NCBI GenBank assembly: GCA_031296305.1
Contig: JARLFZ010000021.1
Span: forward strand, 1-45,437
DNA: 45,437 nucleotides
Direction: 5' to 3'
Source: Occallatibacter sp.
Lineage (GTDB): Bacteria; Acidobacteriota; Terriglobia; Terriglobales; Acidobacteriaceae
A model generated the notes under the pieces. The model worked only from the letters and a program-made list of their open reading frames with translations, made no database searches and was not told where the DNA came from. A program made the translations under genes and the position numbers. Positions 26,655-35,365 of the stretch are shown in pieces. Positions within the stretch are counted from its first letter, which is position 1. Every line of letters starts with the position of its first letter.

Positions 26655-27908
26655 ATGCTTCGTCCCCAGCCTGCCCGCTCCGGCATAGCTGCCGCGCTCA
26701 TTGTTCTAGCCTTCTCCGCCGTCGGGGTCGCGCAGCAAGCGCCCCATCAATTCTGGGTCACCACCTGGGGCGCGTCGCAGCAAATCCCCGAGCCGCAGAA
26801 CACGCTGCTCGCCGACTACCTGCGCGACTCCACGCTGCGCCAGATCGTGCACGTCTCCATGGGCGGCAGCGAGCTCCGCGTCCACCTCTCTAATGTGATG
26901 GGCATTGTGGCGCTGCACTTCACCTCGGTGCATATCGCCAAGCCCCTGGCTCCCGACGGCTCCGCGATCGACCCAGCGACAGACCACGCACTCACTTTTA
27001 GCGGCGCCCTTGACGTCACCATCCCGCCCGGCGCAGAGTACATTTCCGATCCCATCGCTTACGCGCTGAAGCCGCTCTCGGATGTTGCCATCAGCTTTCA
27101 TCTCGACGATCCGCCTGTGCCGGAGACCGGCCATCCAGGCTCTCGCTCCACCTCGTATTACGTGCATGGCGACGAGGTGAGTATGCCGGTCCTCGACGGG
27201 GCGGGCAAGGTCGACCACTGGTATCAGATCGCCTCCATCGACGTGCAGGCCTCGCCGGGCGCGGCATCGGTAGTGGCGCTGGGCGATTCCATCACCGATG
27301 GCCACGCCACCACCACCAACGGCAACGACCGCTGGACCGACGTGCTGGCCCAGCGCCTGCAGCAATCGCCGAGGACGCAGGACATTGGTGTTTCCAACCA
27401 GGGCATCGGCGGCAACCATCTGCTCACGGACGGGCTCGGGCCCGACGCACTGGCGCGCCTGGACCGCGATGTTCTGGCGCCCGCCGGCGTGCGCTGGGTA
27501 GTTGTTTTCGAGGGAGTGAACGATCTTGGAGCTTTGTCGCGCCGCGGCGATGTTGCGCCCTCCGAACACGCCGCCCTGGTCGCCCGTATCGAAGCCGCGT
27601 ACGAGCAGATTGTCAGCCGCGCTCACGCGCATGGCATTCGCGTGATTGGAGCCACGATCACGCCCTACTCCGGCTCGGGTTACTACCATCCCGGCTCGGC
27701 CCAGGAGGCCGACCGTGAAGCAGTGAACGCCTGGATCCGCACCCCGGGCCACTTCGATGACGTCATCGATTTTGACCGTGTTGTCAGCGATCCCGAGCAT
27801 CCCGATCGCTTGCTTCCCGCCTACGATTGCGGCGACCACCTGCATCCCTCGCCGGCCGGTTACCGGGCAATGGGAACGGCGATTCCGTTGAGTTTGTTCG
27901 AGCGCTGA
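26655..27908 (+). CDS. Secreted SGNH/GDSL-family hydrolase
   Basis: 417 residues with a signal peptide (IAAALIVLAFSAVGVAQQ). Residues about 30-200 form a beta-rich N-terminal domain. The SGNH hydrolase then shows all four blocks: GDSITDG (Ser212), GIGGN (oxyanion Gly), FEGVNDLGAL (Asn) and CGDHLHPSPAGYRAMG (Asp394, His397). This layout fits the subgroup of esterases/acylhydrolases active on plant cell-wall or pectic esters, but the substrate is not shown by sequence. GGGGTGA precedes the ATG. Monocistronic, convergent with glnA. Confidence 0.92.
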   Translation: MLRPQPARSGIAAALIVLAFSAVGVAQQAPHQFWVTTWGASQQIPEPQNTLLADYLRDSTLRQIVHVSMGGSELRVHLSNVMGIVALHFTSVHIAKPLAPDGSAIDPATDHALTFSGALDVTIPPGAEYISDPIAYALKPLSDVAISFHLDDPPVPETGHPGSRSTSYYVHGDEVSMPVLDGAGKVDHWYQIASIDVQASPGAASVVALGDSITDGHATTTNGNDRWTDVLAQRLQQSPRTQDIGVSNQGIGGNHLLTDGLGPDALARLDRDVLAPAGVRWVVVFEGVNDLGALSRRGDVAPSEHAALVARIEAAYEQIVSRAHAHGIRVIGATITPYSGSGYYHPGSAQEADREAVNAWIRTPGHFDDVIDFDRVVSDPEHPDRLLPAYDCGDHLHPSPAGYRAMGTAIPLSLFER

Positions 27909-27933
27909 CGCAGCATCGTCGCCCAAAAGAAAA

Positions 27934-27983
27934 TCGCGGAGGCCAGGAGGCCTCCGCGACAGCCGGCTGTGAACCGGCGGTAC
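27934..27983 (-). terminator. glnA terminator formed by a dispersed-repeat copy (copy 6)
   Basis: On the minus strand the sequence reads GTACCGCCGG, a GCCGG/CCGGC hairpin, TGTC, then the perfect 10-11 bp hairpin CGCGGAGGCC-TCCT-GGCCTCCGCG, followed by TTTTCTTTT. The layout is that of the two-hairpin repeat family, and the T-tract about 40 nt after the glnA stop makes the second hairpin a convincing terminator. Confidence 0.8.
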
Positions 27984-28000
27984 TCATCGTTGGCTGATCG

Positions 28001-29431
28001 CTAAAACAAATTCCACAACGACTGGTTATAGACCGAGTGATGGAACTGCACTTCGGAGCCCTTGACAATGCTTCCGAGATCGTGCGGCGAACGGTTGGCA
28101 GCAGCCTGTTTCAGATCCGCATAGCGTCCCTGCACATCGGCGCCGAGTACCTTGGCGATCCACTTCGATGCGGTGAAATCATCGATGGCCTTTTGGATGT
28201 TGTCGGGCAGATAACGGCCGCCGGCACGCAGGTCCTTGGCCTTTGAAATATCGCCGTCGATGCCAGTTTTGAAGATGCTGTAGAGAGACAGATAGGGATT
28301 CGCGTCCGGCGCTACCGCGCGCACCTCGGTGCGCATGGAGCGATGGTTGCCGATGGGAACGCGAACCATGGCGCCACGGTCAACGGCAGAAGCGCGAATC
28401 TGATTGGGCGCTTCAAAGTGTGGATCGAGACGGCGATACGCGTTGACGCTCGAATTGAAGATCAGGCAAAGATCGAGAGCGTGGGTCAAGATGCGATCCA
28501 GGAAGTCCCAGCCGAATTTTGACAACTGCTCCTCGCCCTTCTCGTCCCAGAAGAGGTTGGTCTTGCCTTTGGAAACCGATACGTTGGTATGCATGCCGCT
28601 GCCGTTGACGCCCACGATCGGCTTAGGCAGGAAGCTGGCCGTGTAGCCCATGTTGTTGGCAATCTGGCGGCACAGCAGCTTGTAGAGCTGAATCTGGTCG
28701 GCCGCGGCTACCACTTCGGCATAGCTGAAGTTGATCTCAAACTGGCTGGGCGCCACTTCCGGGTGATCCTTTTCGTTCTGGAAGCCCATGGCGCGCTGCA
28801 CTTCGGCGGCGGTGTCGATGAACATACGCAGCGGATCGAGTGGCAGCACGTGGTAGTAGCCGCCGGTATTGATGAACTCAAACTTGCCCGTCTCGTGGTA
28901 GCGCTGCTCGGCGTCTTTGCCGGCAAACAGGAAGCCCTCAATCTCAGCAGACGCATTCAGGGTGTAGCCCTGCTCCTTGAACAGCTTTTCGGAGTAGTTC
29001 TTCAACACGCCGCGCAGGTCGCCCGAATAAGGGGTGCCGTCTTTATCGATGACATTGCCGAAGACCAGTACTTTGCCGTTGCCGAAAACATCGGCCGGCA
29101 CCCAGTAGAAAGCGCTCCAGTCGATTCCCAGGCGCAGGTCGCTTTCCTTCTGCGCCGTAAAGCCGCGGATCGACGAGCCGTCGAACGTCAGGTTTTCGTA
29201 GGAGCCGAGTAGAAACTTCTTGTCATAGTCGAGCAGATGCAGGCGTCCCTCAAGATCGGAGAACAAGACAGTCACAGCCTTGATGCGCTTCTCGTCTGTA
29301 AGGTATTTCAGGCGTTTTTCACGAACTTCGCCGGCGGCCGTGCGCTTGGTGCGGTCAGCCTTGGCCTGCAGGTTCAGGGTCTCAAGTTCCTCGTAGGAGA
29401 GAGCGAGAAAGTTCCGATAATCCGTGGACAT
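28001..29431 (-). CDS. glnA: Glutamine synthetase, type I-like
   Basis: ATP-dependent ligation of ammonia to glutamate; 476 residues. Domain order: N-terminal beta-grasp (VLFSDLEGRLHLLDYDKKFL, LTFDGSSIRGF), then the catalytic barrel with SAEIEGFLF (metal Glu), HPEVAPSQFEINF, VNGSGMHTNVS (ATP/glutamate), NSSVNAYRRLDP and NHRSMRTEVRAVAPDANPYL. An N-terminal extension of about 45 charged residues is longer than in E. coli GlnA. No clear adenylylation motif (NLYDLPP) is visible, so regulation by adenylylation is unlikely. ATG 29431 has AAAGGAG upstream. It lies last in a minus-strand row with a Ser/Thr kinase, phosphatase, permease and porin. Confidence 0.94.
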   Translation of the reverse strand: MSTDYRNFLALSYEELETLNLQAKADRTKRTAAGEVREKRLKYLTDEKRIKAVTVLFSDLEGRLHLLDYDKKFLLGSYENLTFDGSSIRGFTAQKESDLRLGIDWSAFYWVPADVFGNGKVLVFGNVIDKDGTPYSGDLRGVLKNYSEKLFKEQGYTLNASAEIEGFLFAGKDAEQRYHETGKFEFINTGGYYHVLPLDPLRMFIDTAAEVQRAMGFQNEKDHPEVAPSQFEINFSYAEVVAAADQIQLYKLLCRQIANNMGYTASFLPKPIVGVNGSGMHTNVSVSKGKTNLFWDEKGEEQLSKFGWDFLDRILTHALDLCLIFNSSVNAYRRLDPHFEAPNQIRASAVDRGAMVRVPIGNHRSMRTEVRAVAPDANPYLSLYSIFKTGIDGDISKAKDLRAGGRYLPDNIQKAIDDFTASKWIAKVLGADVQGRYADLKQAAANRSPHDLGSIVKGSEVQFHHSVYNQSLWNLF

Positions 29432-29913
29432 ACTACTCCTTTCATTGCTTCCGAACGGCGGTTCGGAGTGCTGGCAAATGCACTTCAAACGGAGCGAGGT
29501 TTTCGAGGGAGTTTGGGAGCCAGGAAAAACACTCGTATTTGCTTATTTCGCTCCGTGTCGGACAGGCGATGCAGGCGATTTTCGCGGACTTCGCGGGCCG
29601 CGGGCCGGTTCCTCTTAATGGTTTTGGCTACCAGGTTACGCGCTTCCAACTGTGCTCACCGGACAACTAAGAACTTACCCGCCCCGCGGGCAAAACTTCT
29701 GGCGGCGCAAAGATAGAGCGGAACCCTTCCCGCAAAATCTATCATTCGCGCCCGAAGCAAAGCAACCTGAACGGAAGCGGTCACCGCCCGGACTTTGATG
29801 ACTCCACTGCGATCCTGTTTCAGGTCGTGCCAGATGTGGTTTTCACGCAAATCCTTGAGCGGTCCGCATAAAGAATTCGTCAAGATTTGGAAGATGGGGT
29901 GTGGAAAACCCTC
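29432..29913 (-). promoter_or_regulatory. Long glnA upstream region with two dyads
   Basis: 482 bp with no convincing gene between the kinase stop and glnA. Near glnA are two symmetric elements: CCGAAC-GGCG-GTTCGG (29451-29466) and AGTGC-TGGCAAAT-GCACT (29467-29484), directly adjacent, 20-50 bp upstream of the start. They may be operators for a nitrogen regulator. A TGGCACG sequence occurs farther upstream but lacks the second half of a sigma-54 promoter. Confidence 0.5.
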
Positions 29914-30888
29914 TCAGCGGTGGTGGGCGATCAGAATCATGAGCAACAGAATGACCACGGGAATGAGGGCCAAACCACCGTAGTAGAGGAGCTTGCGAAC
30001 CATGGGCGACTTGCGGTTCTGCCAGTCGCGGATTTCGGTGCGGTCCTCGACGCCGACCTCTTCCGGATGTTCCAGATCGTGGAGAAACTCCTCCGCCTTG
30101 GCATAGCGGTTCCTGGGATCGCGCTCCAGAGCGCGGTAAAGAATCTCCTGCATTTGTGGGGAGACGGAGGGGTCGGCCACCTGCGGCGGCGTGGGATGAT
30201 TCAGCAGGCGGTCGTTCATGGCGGCCAGCGGCGTGGGGCCATGGAAGGGCAGTTTACCGGTGAGCATTTCGTAGAGAATCACGCCCATCGAGTAGATGTC
30301 GGTGCGGCCGTCGCCGCGCTTGCCCTTCACCTGTTCGGGAGAGATGTAATCCGGCGTGCCCAGCGCGGTGGTGAAGTTAGCATAGGTCAGCCGCCGCGAG
30401 GACGAATCGCCGGCGATGCCGAAGTCGATCAGCTTGATGTTATCGTTGTCGTCAACCAGAATGTTTTCCGGTTTCAGGTCGCGATGCACCACGCCGTTGG
30501 CATGGATGTAGGCCAGAGCCTTGAGTACACCCTCGGCAATGTGGACGGCGCGGTCGTAGGAGAGCCGCCCTTCGTCCATAATGCGGCGCAGCGAACGGCC
30601 CTCGCACCATTCCATCACCATGTAAATGCGGGAACGCTTTTCACCACCAAAAACGTGCATGACATTCGGGTGGTCGAGGCGTTCGCCGATAGCACCCTCG
30701 CGCTGGAAGCGATCGGAAAAAAGCGGATCGGCCTCCATGTCGGGATGGGGAATCTTCAATGCAACGGTGCGACCGTCGCGCGAGTCCGTGGCGCGGTAAA
30801 TTGTGGCCATGCCGCTGCGCGCAACCACCGCATCGATGCGGTAGGAATCGATCTGTGCGCCGGGCTCCAGTGCATCGTAAAAACTCAT
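29914..30888 (-). CDS. Ser/Thr protein kinase, tail-anchored
   Basis: 324 residues from ATG 30888. Hanks-type kinase: Lys45 in VALKIPH, HRDLKPEN (Asp137), DFG (155-157), GTPDYISPEQ in the P+1 loop and DIYSMGVILYEMLTG. The glycine-rich loop is degenerate (VARSGMATIY, lacking the first conserved Gly). No PASTA or other sensor domain: after a basic stretch the chain ends with one transmembrane helix (GGLALIPVVILLLMILIA) and HHR, so the kinase is held on the inner face of the membrane by its C-terminus. Downstream of a PP2C phosphatase that probably opposes it. Confidence 0.93.
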   Translation of the reverse strand: MSFYDALEPGAQIDSYRIDAVVARSGMATIYRATDSRDGRTVALKIPHPDMEADPLFSDRFQREGAIGERLDHPNVMHVFGGEKRSRIYMVMEWCEGRSLRRIMDEGRLSYDRAVHIAEGVLKALAYIHANGVVHRDLKPENILVDDNDNIKLIDFGIAGDSSSRRLTYANFTTALGTPDYISPEQVKGKRGDGRTDIYSMGVILYEMLTGKLPFHGPTPLAAMNDRLLNHPTPPQVADPSVSPQMQEILYRALERDPRNRYAKAEEFLHDLEHPEEVGVEDRTEIRDWQNRKSPMVRKLLYYGGLALIPVVILLLMILIAHHR

Positions 30889-31061
30889 CGTGCTTCGGGC
30901 TCCATCGGGTAGCTTTCTCAACTGTATCGGGAAAGAGCTGCGGGGAACTAAGGAATTCGTAAGGAGATCGGGAGCCGGGGAGCAGGTCCGCAACGCGGGA
31001 ATCCAGCCGACCTGAGGTGAGCGATTTTTTGTCGCCAGACGAAGACTTCCTTGATTCTTCG

Positions 31062-31112
31062 GTCCCTTGCTTTCTTGTTCCCTTGGTCCCTTGTTCCTTT
31101 GGTCCCTGTTCT
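31062..31112. repeat. 8-bp tandem repeat between phosphatase and kinase genes
   Basis: Degenerate 8-bp units such as TTGGTCCC, TTGTTCCC and TTTGGTCC, between the PP2C stop and the kinase start. Same unit type as the array inside uvrC. Confidence 0.75.
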
Positions 31113-31114
31113 TC

Positions 31115-31918
31115 TCAAATCGGCAGCCTGTAAGGCCGGCCGCGATACATGCCCACCTGCTCCACCGAGCGCACGCGAATTACCTGCGCGGTGGTGTTGT
31201 CGCCGCCGTCGATCTCCACGGCGCGCGCCACCAGCTCGCGAGCGATCTGCGTGGCGTCCTTCTTCTGCGAAGCAATGGAGGCAATCTCCGGTTCGCGCAT
31301 CTCGTCGTGAAGCCCGTCGGTAGAGAGCACCAGCACGTCACCCGGCTGCAGAGTGACGGCCGTGGTGTCCGGGGAAACAAACATCTCCGGCCCCACCGAG
31401 CGAATCAGCACATGACGCGAATCGGACGATGCGATGTCATCCTGAGAGATCAGTCCCATCCTGCGCTGTTCGTTCACCAGCGTATGGTCCTGCGTGATCT
31501 GCCGCGCCTGGCCGTTGCGTACCAAATAGCAGCGCGAATCGCCGACGTGCGAAACTACGGCCTGGTCATAGCGCAAGGCGCAGGCCACGATCGTGGTGGC
31601 CATCCTATGGCCGTTGTGCTTCGAGTTCACCGTGCAATCGTGCACCGCCGCATTGGCGCGCTGGATCAGCCGCGGCAGAAGACTGATGAGCATGGATCCG
31701 GGTTGCGCTTTGCCGAACTCTTCGGTGAGCACGGAGACCGCGGTTGACGAGGCCACTTCGCCCAGGTCCATGCCGCCAACTCCGTCGGCAACCACAAAAA
31801 GATAACCGTGAGACCGCGTCTGCTGGCGCGATGCAGGGATAAACGACCCCATGGCGTCCTCATTATTGGTGCGGACTTTGCCGAAGTCGCTTGCCTGGCC
31901 GAACTGTACATCTAACAT
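31115..31918 (-). CDS. PP2C-family Ser/Thr protein phosphatase (PrpC/PstP-like)
   Basis: 267 residues from ATG 31918. Metal-dependent phosphatase motifs in order: VRTNNEDAMG, FVVADGVGGMDLGEVAS, MATTIVACALRYDQAVVSHVGDSRCYLVRNG, TQDHTLV, LSTDGLHDEM and DGGDNTTAQVIRV, giving the Asp set for two or three Mn/Mg ions. No membrane segment; cytosolic. Paired with the kinase encoded 226 bp downstream on the same strand, as is usual for PrpC/PrkC-type couples, though here a tandem repeat separates them. Confidence 0.94.
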   Translation of the reverse strand: MLDVQFGQASDFGKVRTNNEDAMGSFIPASRQQTRSHGYLFVVADGVGGMDLGEVASSTAVSVLTEEFGKAQPGSMLISLLPRLIQRANAAVHDCTVNSKHNGHRMATTIVACALRYDQAVVSHVGDSRCYLVRNGQARQITQDHTLVNEQRRMGLISQDDIASSDSRHVLIRSVGPEMFVSPDTTAVTLQPGDVLVLSTDGLHDEMREPEIASIASQKKDATQIARELVARAVEIDGGDNTTAQVIRVRSVEQVGMYRGRPYRLPI

Positions 31919-32075
31919 GGGTGCCGCCGTGTGAAGCATCTCGCGAAGTCGTAGCGGAAGGCTTCCGTTCAGGGGATGAGGGAATCACGCTTGAAAACCG
32001 CAATTGGGCGAACCCCCTCTCCGGCCTCTCGTATCGAGGCCAGAGAGGAGATCCACCCAGGATCTGAATCAGAGT

Positions 32076-33887
32076 TTAACGTTCGGACAACGAGATTTGC
32101 TCTTTGCTACTCAACATTGTCGACTTGCCTTTGGCTTTCGAAGAGCGGATGAAGTACACCGCCCCGTAGAGGCCCCAGACAGCGGAGATGCCCAGGGCAG
32201 TTAATGGTTCCATCTTAGTGCCAAGGTTAAAGAACGGTCCTGCCACGTAAAAGGCCATGCAGGTGAGGTTCGCCAGCAAACCGAAGCCGGGAATCAGCCA
32301 ATGCTTGAGCATGCTGAAGTCCGAACGCCCGGTGTAGGCGACCATGCACAGGAAACAACTGAGCGCGTAGAGAATAAACGTGCCGAAGTTGGAGGTGAGC
32401 GTCATGGCAAGCAGCGAGTTGGGCAGCGCGGCCATCTTGTCGTGGGTGGTATAGCCGAAGCTGGAGAAGATGTTGTGCGGCAGGGCAGCGATCGATGCGT
32501 CGCTGGGTGCGCCGGCATCGCCGAAGGCCAGCGAAACGGCGATCACGCCGATGACCGCGGAGATGACGGCCAGCGTCCAGATAGCGCGCCGCGGCGAGAG
32601 CGACTCGGCATGCAGCAGGCCGAAGTGCTCGGGAACTTCCTCATCCTTGCCCATGGCGTAGGTCACGCGGGCACCGGTGTTCATGCAGCTCAGCGTGGTG
32701 CCGATGAGCGCCAGGAACACCGTGAAGGCCTCGATCAGCATGAAGTACCTGCCATGGCCCTGGCCCAGCAACTGATCGCCCACGATGATCATCATGTCGC
32801 CGATGGGCGCAGCCGAAGCCGCCGCACTTTGCATCGTATACCCCGAGTTGAGGAAGTAATTGGCGCAGAAATACTCAAACAGGTAGCAGAACAATCCCTG
32901 GATAAGCAGCGAGGCAATGACGGCGATCGGTATATGCTTGGTTGGATTCTTGGCCTCGCCTCCCATCGAGGTGACCGATTCGAAGCCGACCAGAATGAGA
33001 ATCGCAACCGTTGCCTGGATGAACATCCAACTGAATTTGTGCACGCCGACCACGGAAGCAGCGTTGGGATGGGTAAGGAAGTTGCCGCTCGAGTCAGTGG
33101 TTGGATAGTCGATCGTGAACGGGGTCGGCTTTCCGGTGCTATCGAGCAGCGGAAGCGGATCGCCGTTTGCGTCACGCATGATGGAACTGTCTTTGGGATT
33201 GGTGGCGAATTGGTAGGTGAACGTCTTCTGGGTCTGGCCGTCGTACTGGAAGGCCGGTGTGCCGGCCGGGTGGTTGGCACGATAGCCCAGTGCCAGAACG
33301 CTGAACACGATCAGCGCGGAAATCTGAATAATGTTAATCGCGATGTTGACGGCTGTGGAGGCGCCGGCGCCCTTGGATGCGATCCATGCGACAAAGAACG
33401 AGAACACGACCGCTACTGAACCCATGAACACAGGTCCGGGGTTGGAGCCGCTGAGGAAGCTGGGATAGAGGAAGCCAACTACGTAACCCACAAAGATACC
33501 GGTGACGGCCACCATCACGCCGGGATAGACCCAGTAGTAGAGATGCGAGCCCCAGCCGACGATGAACTTGGAGATGCGTGCGTACTTGAACCCGGCGTCC
33601 TTTGAGAGCATGGCCTGCTCGGCGTAATAGTAGCTGGAGCCGGTGCCGGGGTAGAGCTTGGAAATTTCGGCGTAGGATACGGCGGTCGCTAGGCACAGCA
33701 ACAACGCGGCGAAGATGCCGATCCACATGGACGGCGCTGTCGAGGGCTGGCCGGCAACGCCGGTAGTCGCCTGGATGAAGAAGGTGAGCCACAGGAAGGC
33801 GCCGGGTGCGATGAGCGCCATCGCATTACTGGTTAAACCAGTGAGGCCGAGCGTAGCCTGCATCTGAGGTGCTTTCTGATCTGCCAT
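32076..33887 (-). CDS. APC-superfamily amino acid permease
   Basis: 603 residues from ATG 33887, which has AGGAG seven bases upstream. The N-terminus LGLTGLTSNAMALIAPGAFLWLTFFIQ is the helix-1 signature of a subgroup of APC permeases, and YYYAEQAMLSKD and LVGFESVTSMGGEAKNPTKHIP are conserved inter-helix loops. Extra length comes from a roughly 75-residue polar loop around residues 225-300 (NHPAGTPAFQYDGQTQKTF ...) and a long segment near residue 460. About 12-14 membrane helices. The substrate is not evident. Upstream lies a porin gene and downstream PP2C, kinase and glnA, all minus. Confidence 0.9.
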   Translation of the reverse strand: MADQKAPQMQATLGLTGLTSNAMALIAPGAFLWLTFFIQATTGVAGQPSTAPSMWIGIFAALLLCLATAVSYAEISKLYPGTGSSYYYAEQAMLSKDAGFKYARISKFIVGWGSHLYYWVYPGVMVAVTGIFVGYVVGFLYPSFLSGSNPGPVFMGSVAVVFSFFVAWIASKGAGASTAVNIAINIIQISALIVFSVLALGYRANHPAGTPAFQYDGQTQKTFTYQFATNPKDSSIMRDANGDPLPLLDSTGKPTPFTIDYPTTDSSGNFLTHPNAASVVGVHKFSWMFIQATVAILILVGFESVTSMGGEAKNPTKHIPIAVIASLLIQGLFCYLFEYFCANYFLNSGYTMQSAAASAAPIGDMMIIVGDQLLGQGHGRYFMLIEAFTVFLALIGTTLSCMNTGARVTYAMGKDEEVPEHFGLLHAESLSPRRAIWTLAVISAVIGVIAVSLAFGDAGAPSDASIAALPHNIFSSFGYTTHDKMAALPNSLLAMTLTSNFGTFILYALSCFLCMVAYTGRSDFSMLKHWLIPGFGLLANLTCMAFYVAGPFFNLGTKMEPLTALGISAVWGLYGAVYFIRSSKAKGKSTMLSSKEQISLSER

Positions 33888-34022
33888 GAATATTCTCCTG
33901 AGGGTTGAAATTCGTCTGGCTGCTCCCGGTGGTTGGCCCCCGGGAAATTGCGAAAACAACTAGCTGCGGCACATCCTCCACCGCGAACGCCGGGTCGAGA
34001 TGCGACGTTGGTTAGGGCGGTC

Positions 34023-34046
34023 CCGGCCAGGTGCAGTGCTGGCCGG
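34023..34046 (-). terminator. Possible hairpin between porin and permease genes
   Basis: Stem CCGGCCAG/CTGGCCGG, loop GTGCAGTG, about 80 bp after the porin stop. No T-tract, so it may be an RNA-stabilising or attenuating hairpin and not a true terminator. Confidence 0.35.
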
Positions 34047-34123
34047 TCCCGATTGATTAGCGGTGAGCCGAGTCTATCGTCCGGCTCATGAGGACGAAAT
34101 AAGGAACGATCGAGGATGTGTTC

Positions 34124-35365
34124 TTAACGCTTGGGCCCAAAGAAGGCGATGAACGCGATGCTGAGCGTCTGCTGCTGGCTTACGGCGCCCTTGCTGAGGC
34201 TGTAATTCGCCTGCTTGGAGAAGAAGTTCACGTTGGATGCGTCACAGCGATATTCAACCCGCACCAGCGCGCCTTCTACCCACTTGTATTCATAGGTGAA
34301 GGTTCCTTCCGCAAGGTGCTGCGGGGTACCCGTCTGGAAGCCGTCGGGATCGTTGAAGTATTCACCGCGCAGCGCGATGGCGTTTTTGGGGTTGGCCTGC
34401 GCATGAAGCGCTCCGGCCACGCCCCACCAGTCATGCAGCTTGGTGTCGCCGTACGCGCCCTCACCCGATCCTACGATGGCATCCCTGTTCGAGCCGTAGT
34501 CGTAGTTGATGTAGGCGGTGTATTTTCCTGGCGGCGTCAACGTCAAAGTTGTATCGATCAGGTTGCGCAGTCCGCTGGTCGTGCCGTAGTTTTGCGGACC
34601 GACGATATAGTTGATGGCCCATGCGGCCTTGGGCTTGGTGTACGTATTCGTGAACACGCCCGTCACTCCGCCCTGGGACTTGGACACATTGTTCCAGCCA
34701 TTGACCAGCTGCAAGCCGACCGTATCCGTCTTCGACACCGGGTACGAAGTGCGCACCCCGAAGTGCCAGTAGGGAATTGCATTCACGAACAGCAGTGAAC
34801 GCGAGTAATTCCAGTTGTCCTTGGCTTCGATCACTTCCGCTCCGGCCGAGGTAACAAACTTTCCGAAGTCCAGTTCAAAGCCCTTGCCCTTGGGCGGCTT
34901 GATGCTCAGGAATGCCTGCTCGATGTAGTTGAGCTGATCGGCGGAGGTGCTGTCGACCGGTGGCGTGTTGATCAGCGTGTTGGTGCGGCCGTACATGAAG
35001 TCGATATGCGCGCCGATCGGATCGGGATCGTGGTTCAGCGTCAGCTTGGCGGCGCTTAATTCAAATTGATCCGTCTTGTCGTTGAAGTTATAAAGCTGGT
35101 TGATCTGGTCGCCTAGGGAATTGGCGGTCGGCCGGTTGAAGTTGAAGCTGTAGTAGCCGTCGATGAACCCGCTCAGATCCATGGGGCCAACGCTCCACGT
35201 GGGAGCGGCTGCAGGGGCGGCGGGGGGCGCAGGTGCGGGACTTTGTGCGGCCGGCGTTGACGTTGGCTCCGGTGAGGGGGCGGGGGCTTGTGCAGCAGCC
35301 ATGAGCGCCAATGTCATCGCGGCTCCAGCAATGGATCGAAGTAGGACCACAGCGTTTGATTGCAT
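34124..35365 (-). CDS. Outer-membrane beta-barrel porin (BBP2/OmpL-like)
   Basis: 413 residues. Signal peptide (VVLLRSIAGAAMTLALMAAAQA), a Pro/Ala-rich linker, then VGPMDLSGFIDGYYSFNFNRP, the first strand of the putative beta-barrel porin-2 family. Amphipathic strands follow to a C-terminal aromatic-containing end (TLSIAFIAFFGPKR). Motifs such as GAHIDFMYGRTN, FELDFGKFVTSAGAEVIEAKDNWNYSRS and FGVRTSYPVS are typical. GGAGG precedes GTG 35371 and ATG 35365; ATG chosen. With the permease just downstream it may bring amino acids or peptides across the outer membrane. Confidence 0.9.
   Translation of the reverse strand: MQSNAVVLLRSIAGAAMTLALMAAAQAPAPSPEPTSTPAAQSPAPAPPAAPAAAPTWSVGPMDLSGFIDGYYSFNFNRPTANSLGDQINQLYNFNDKTDQFELSAAKLTLNHDPDPIGAHIDFMYGRTNTLINTPPVDSTSADQLNYIEQAFLSIKPPKGKGFELDFGKFVTSAGAEVIEAKDNWNYSRSLLFVNAIPYWHFGVRTSYPVSKTDTVGLQLVNGWNNVSKSQGGVTGVFTNTYTKPKAAWAINYIVGPQNYGTTSGLRNLIDTTLTLTPPGKYTAYINYDYGSNRDAIVGSGEGAYGDTKLHDWWGVAGALHAQANPKNAIALRGEYFNDPDGFQTGTPQHLAEGTFTYEYKWVEGALVRVEYRCDASNVNFFSKQANYSLSKGAVSQQQTLSIAFIAFFGPKR

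Noticed and set aside
29820-29850. Sigma-54 promoter for glnA (minus-strand TGGCACG)
   Set aside because: The -24-like TGGCACG is present, but the -12 TTGC element at the right spacing is not.
32301-33419. 372-codon plus-strand frame
   Set aside because: Antisense to the APC permease. The composition is typical of a shadow frame.
34070-34105. Hammerhead ribozyme-like sequence (CGTCC hairpin closing with GGACG then AAAT)
   Set aside because: The GGACGAAA part resembles stem II and the GAAA core, but the required CUGAUGA segment is missing before the stem on either strand.
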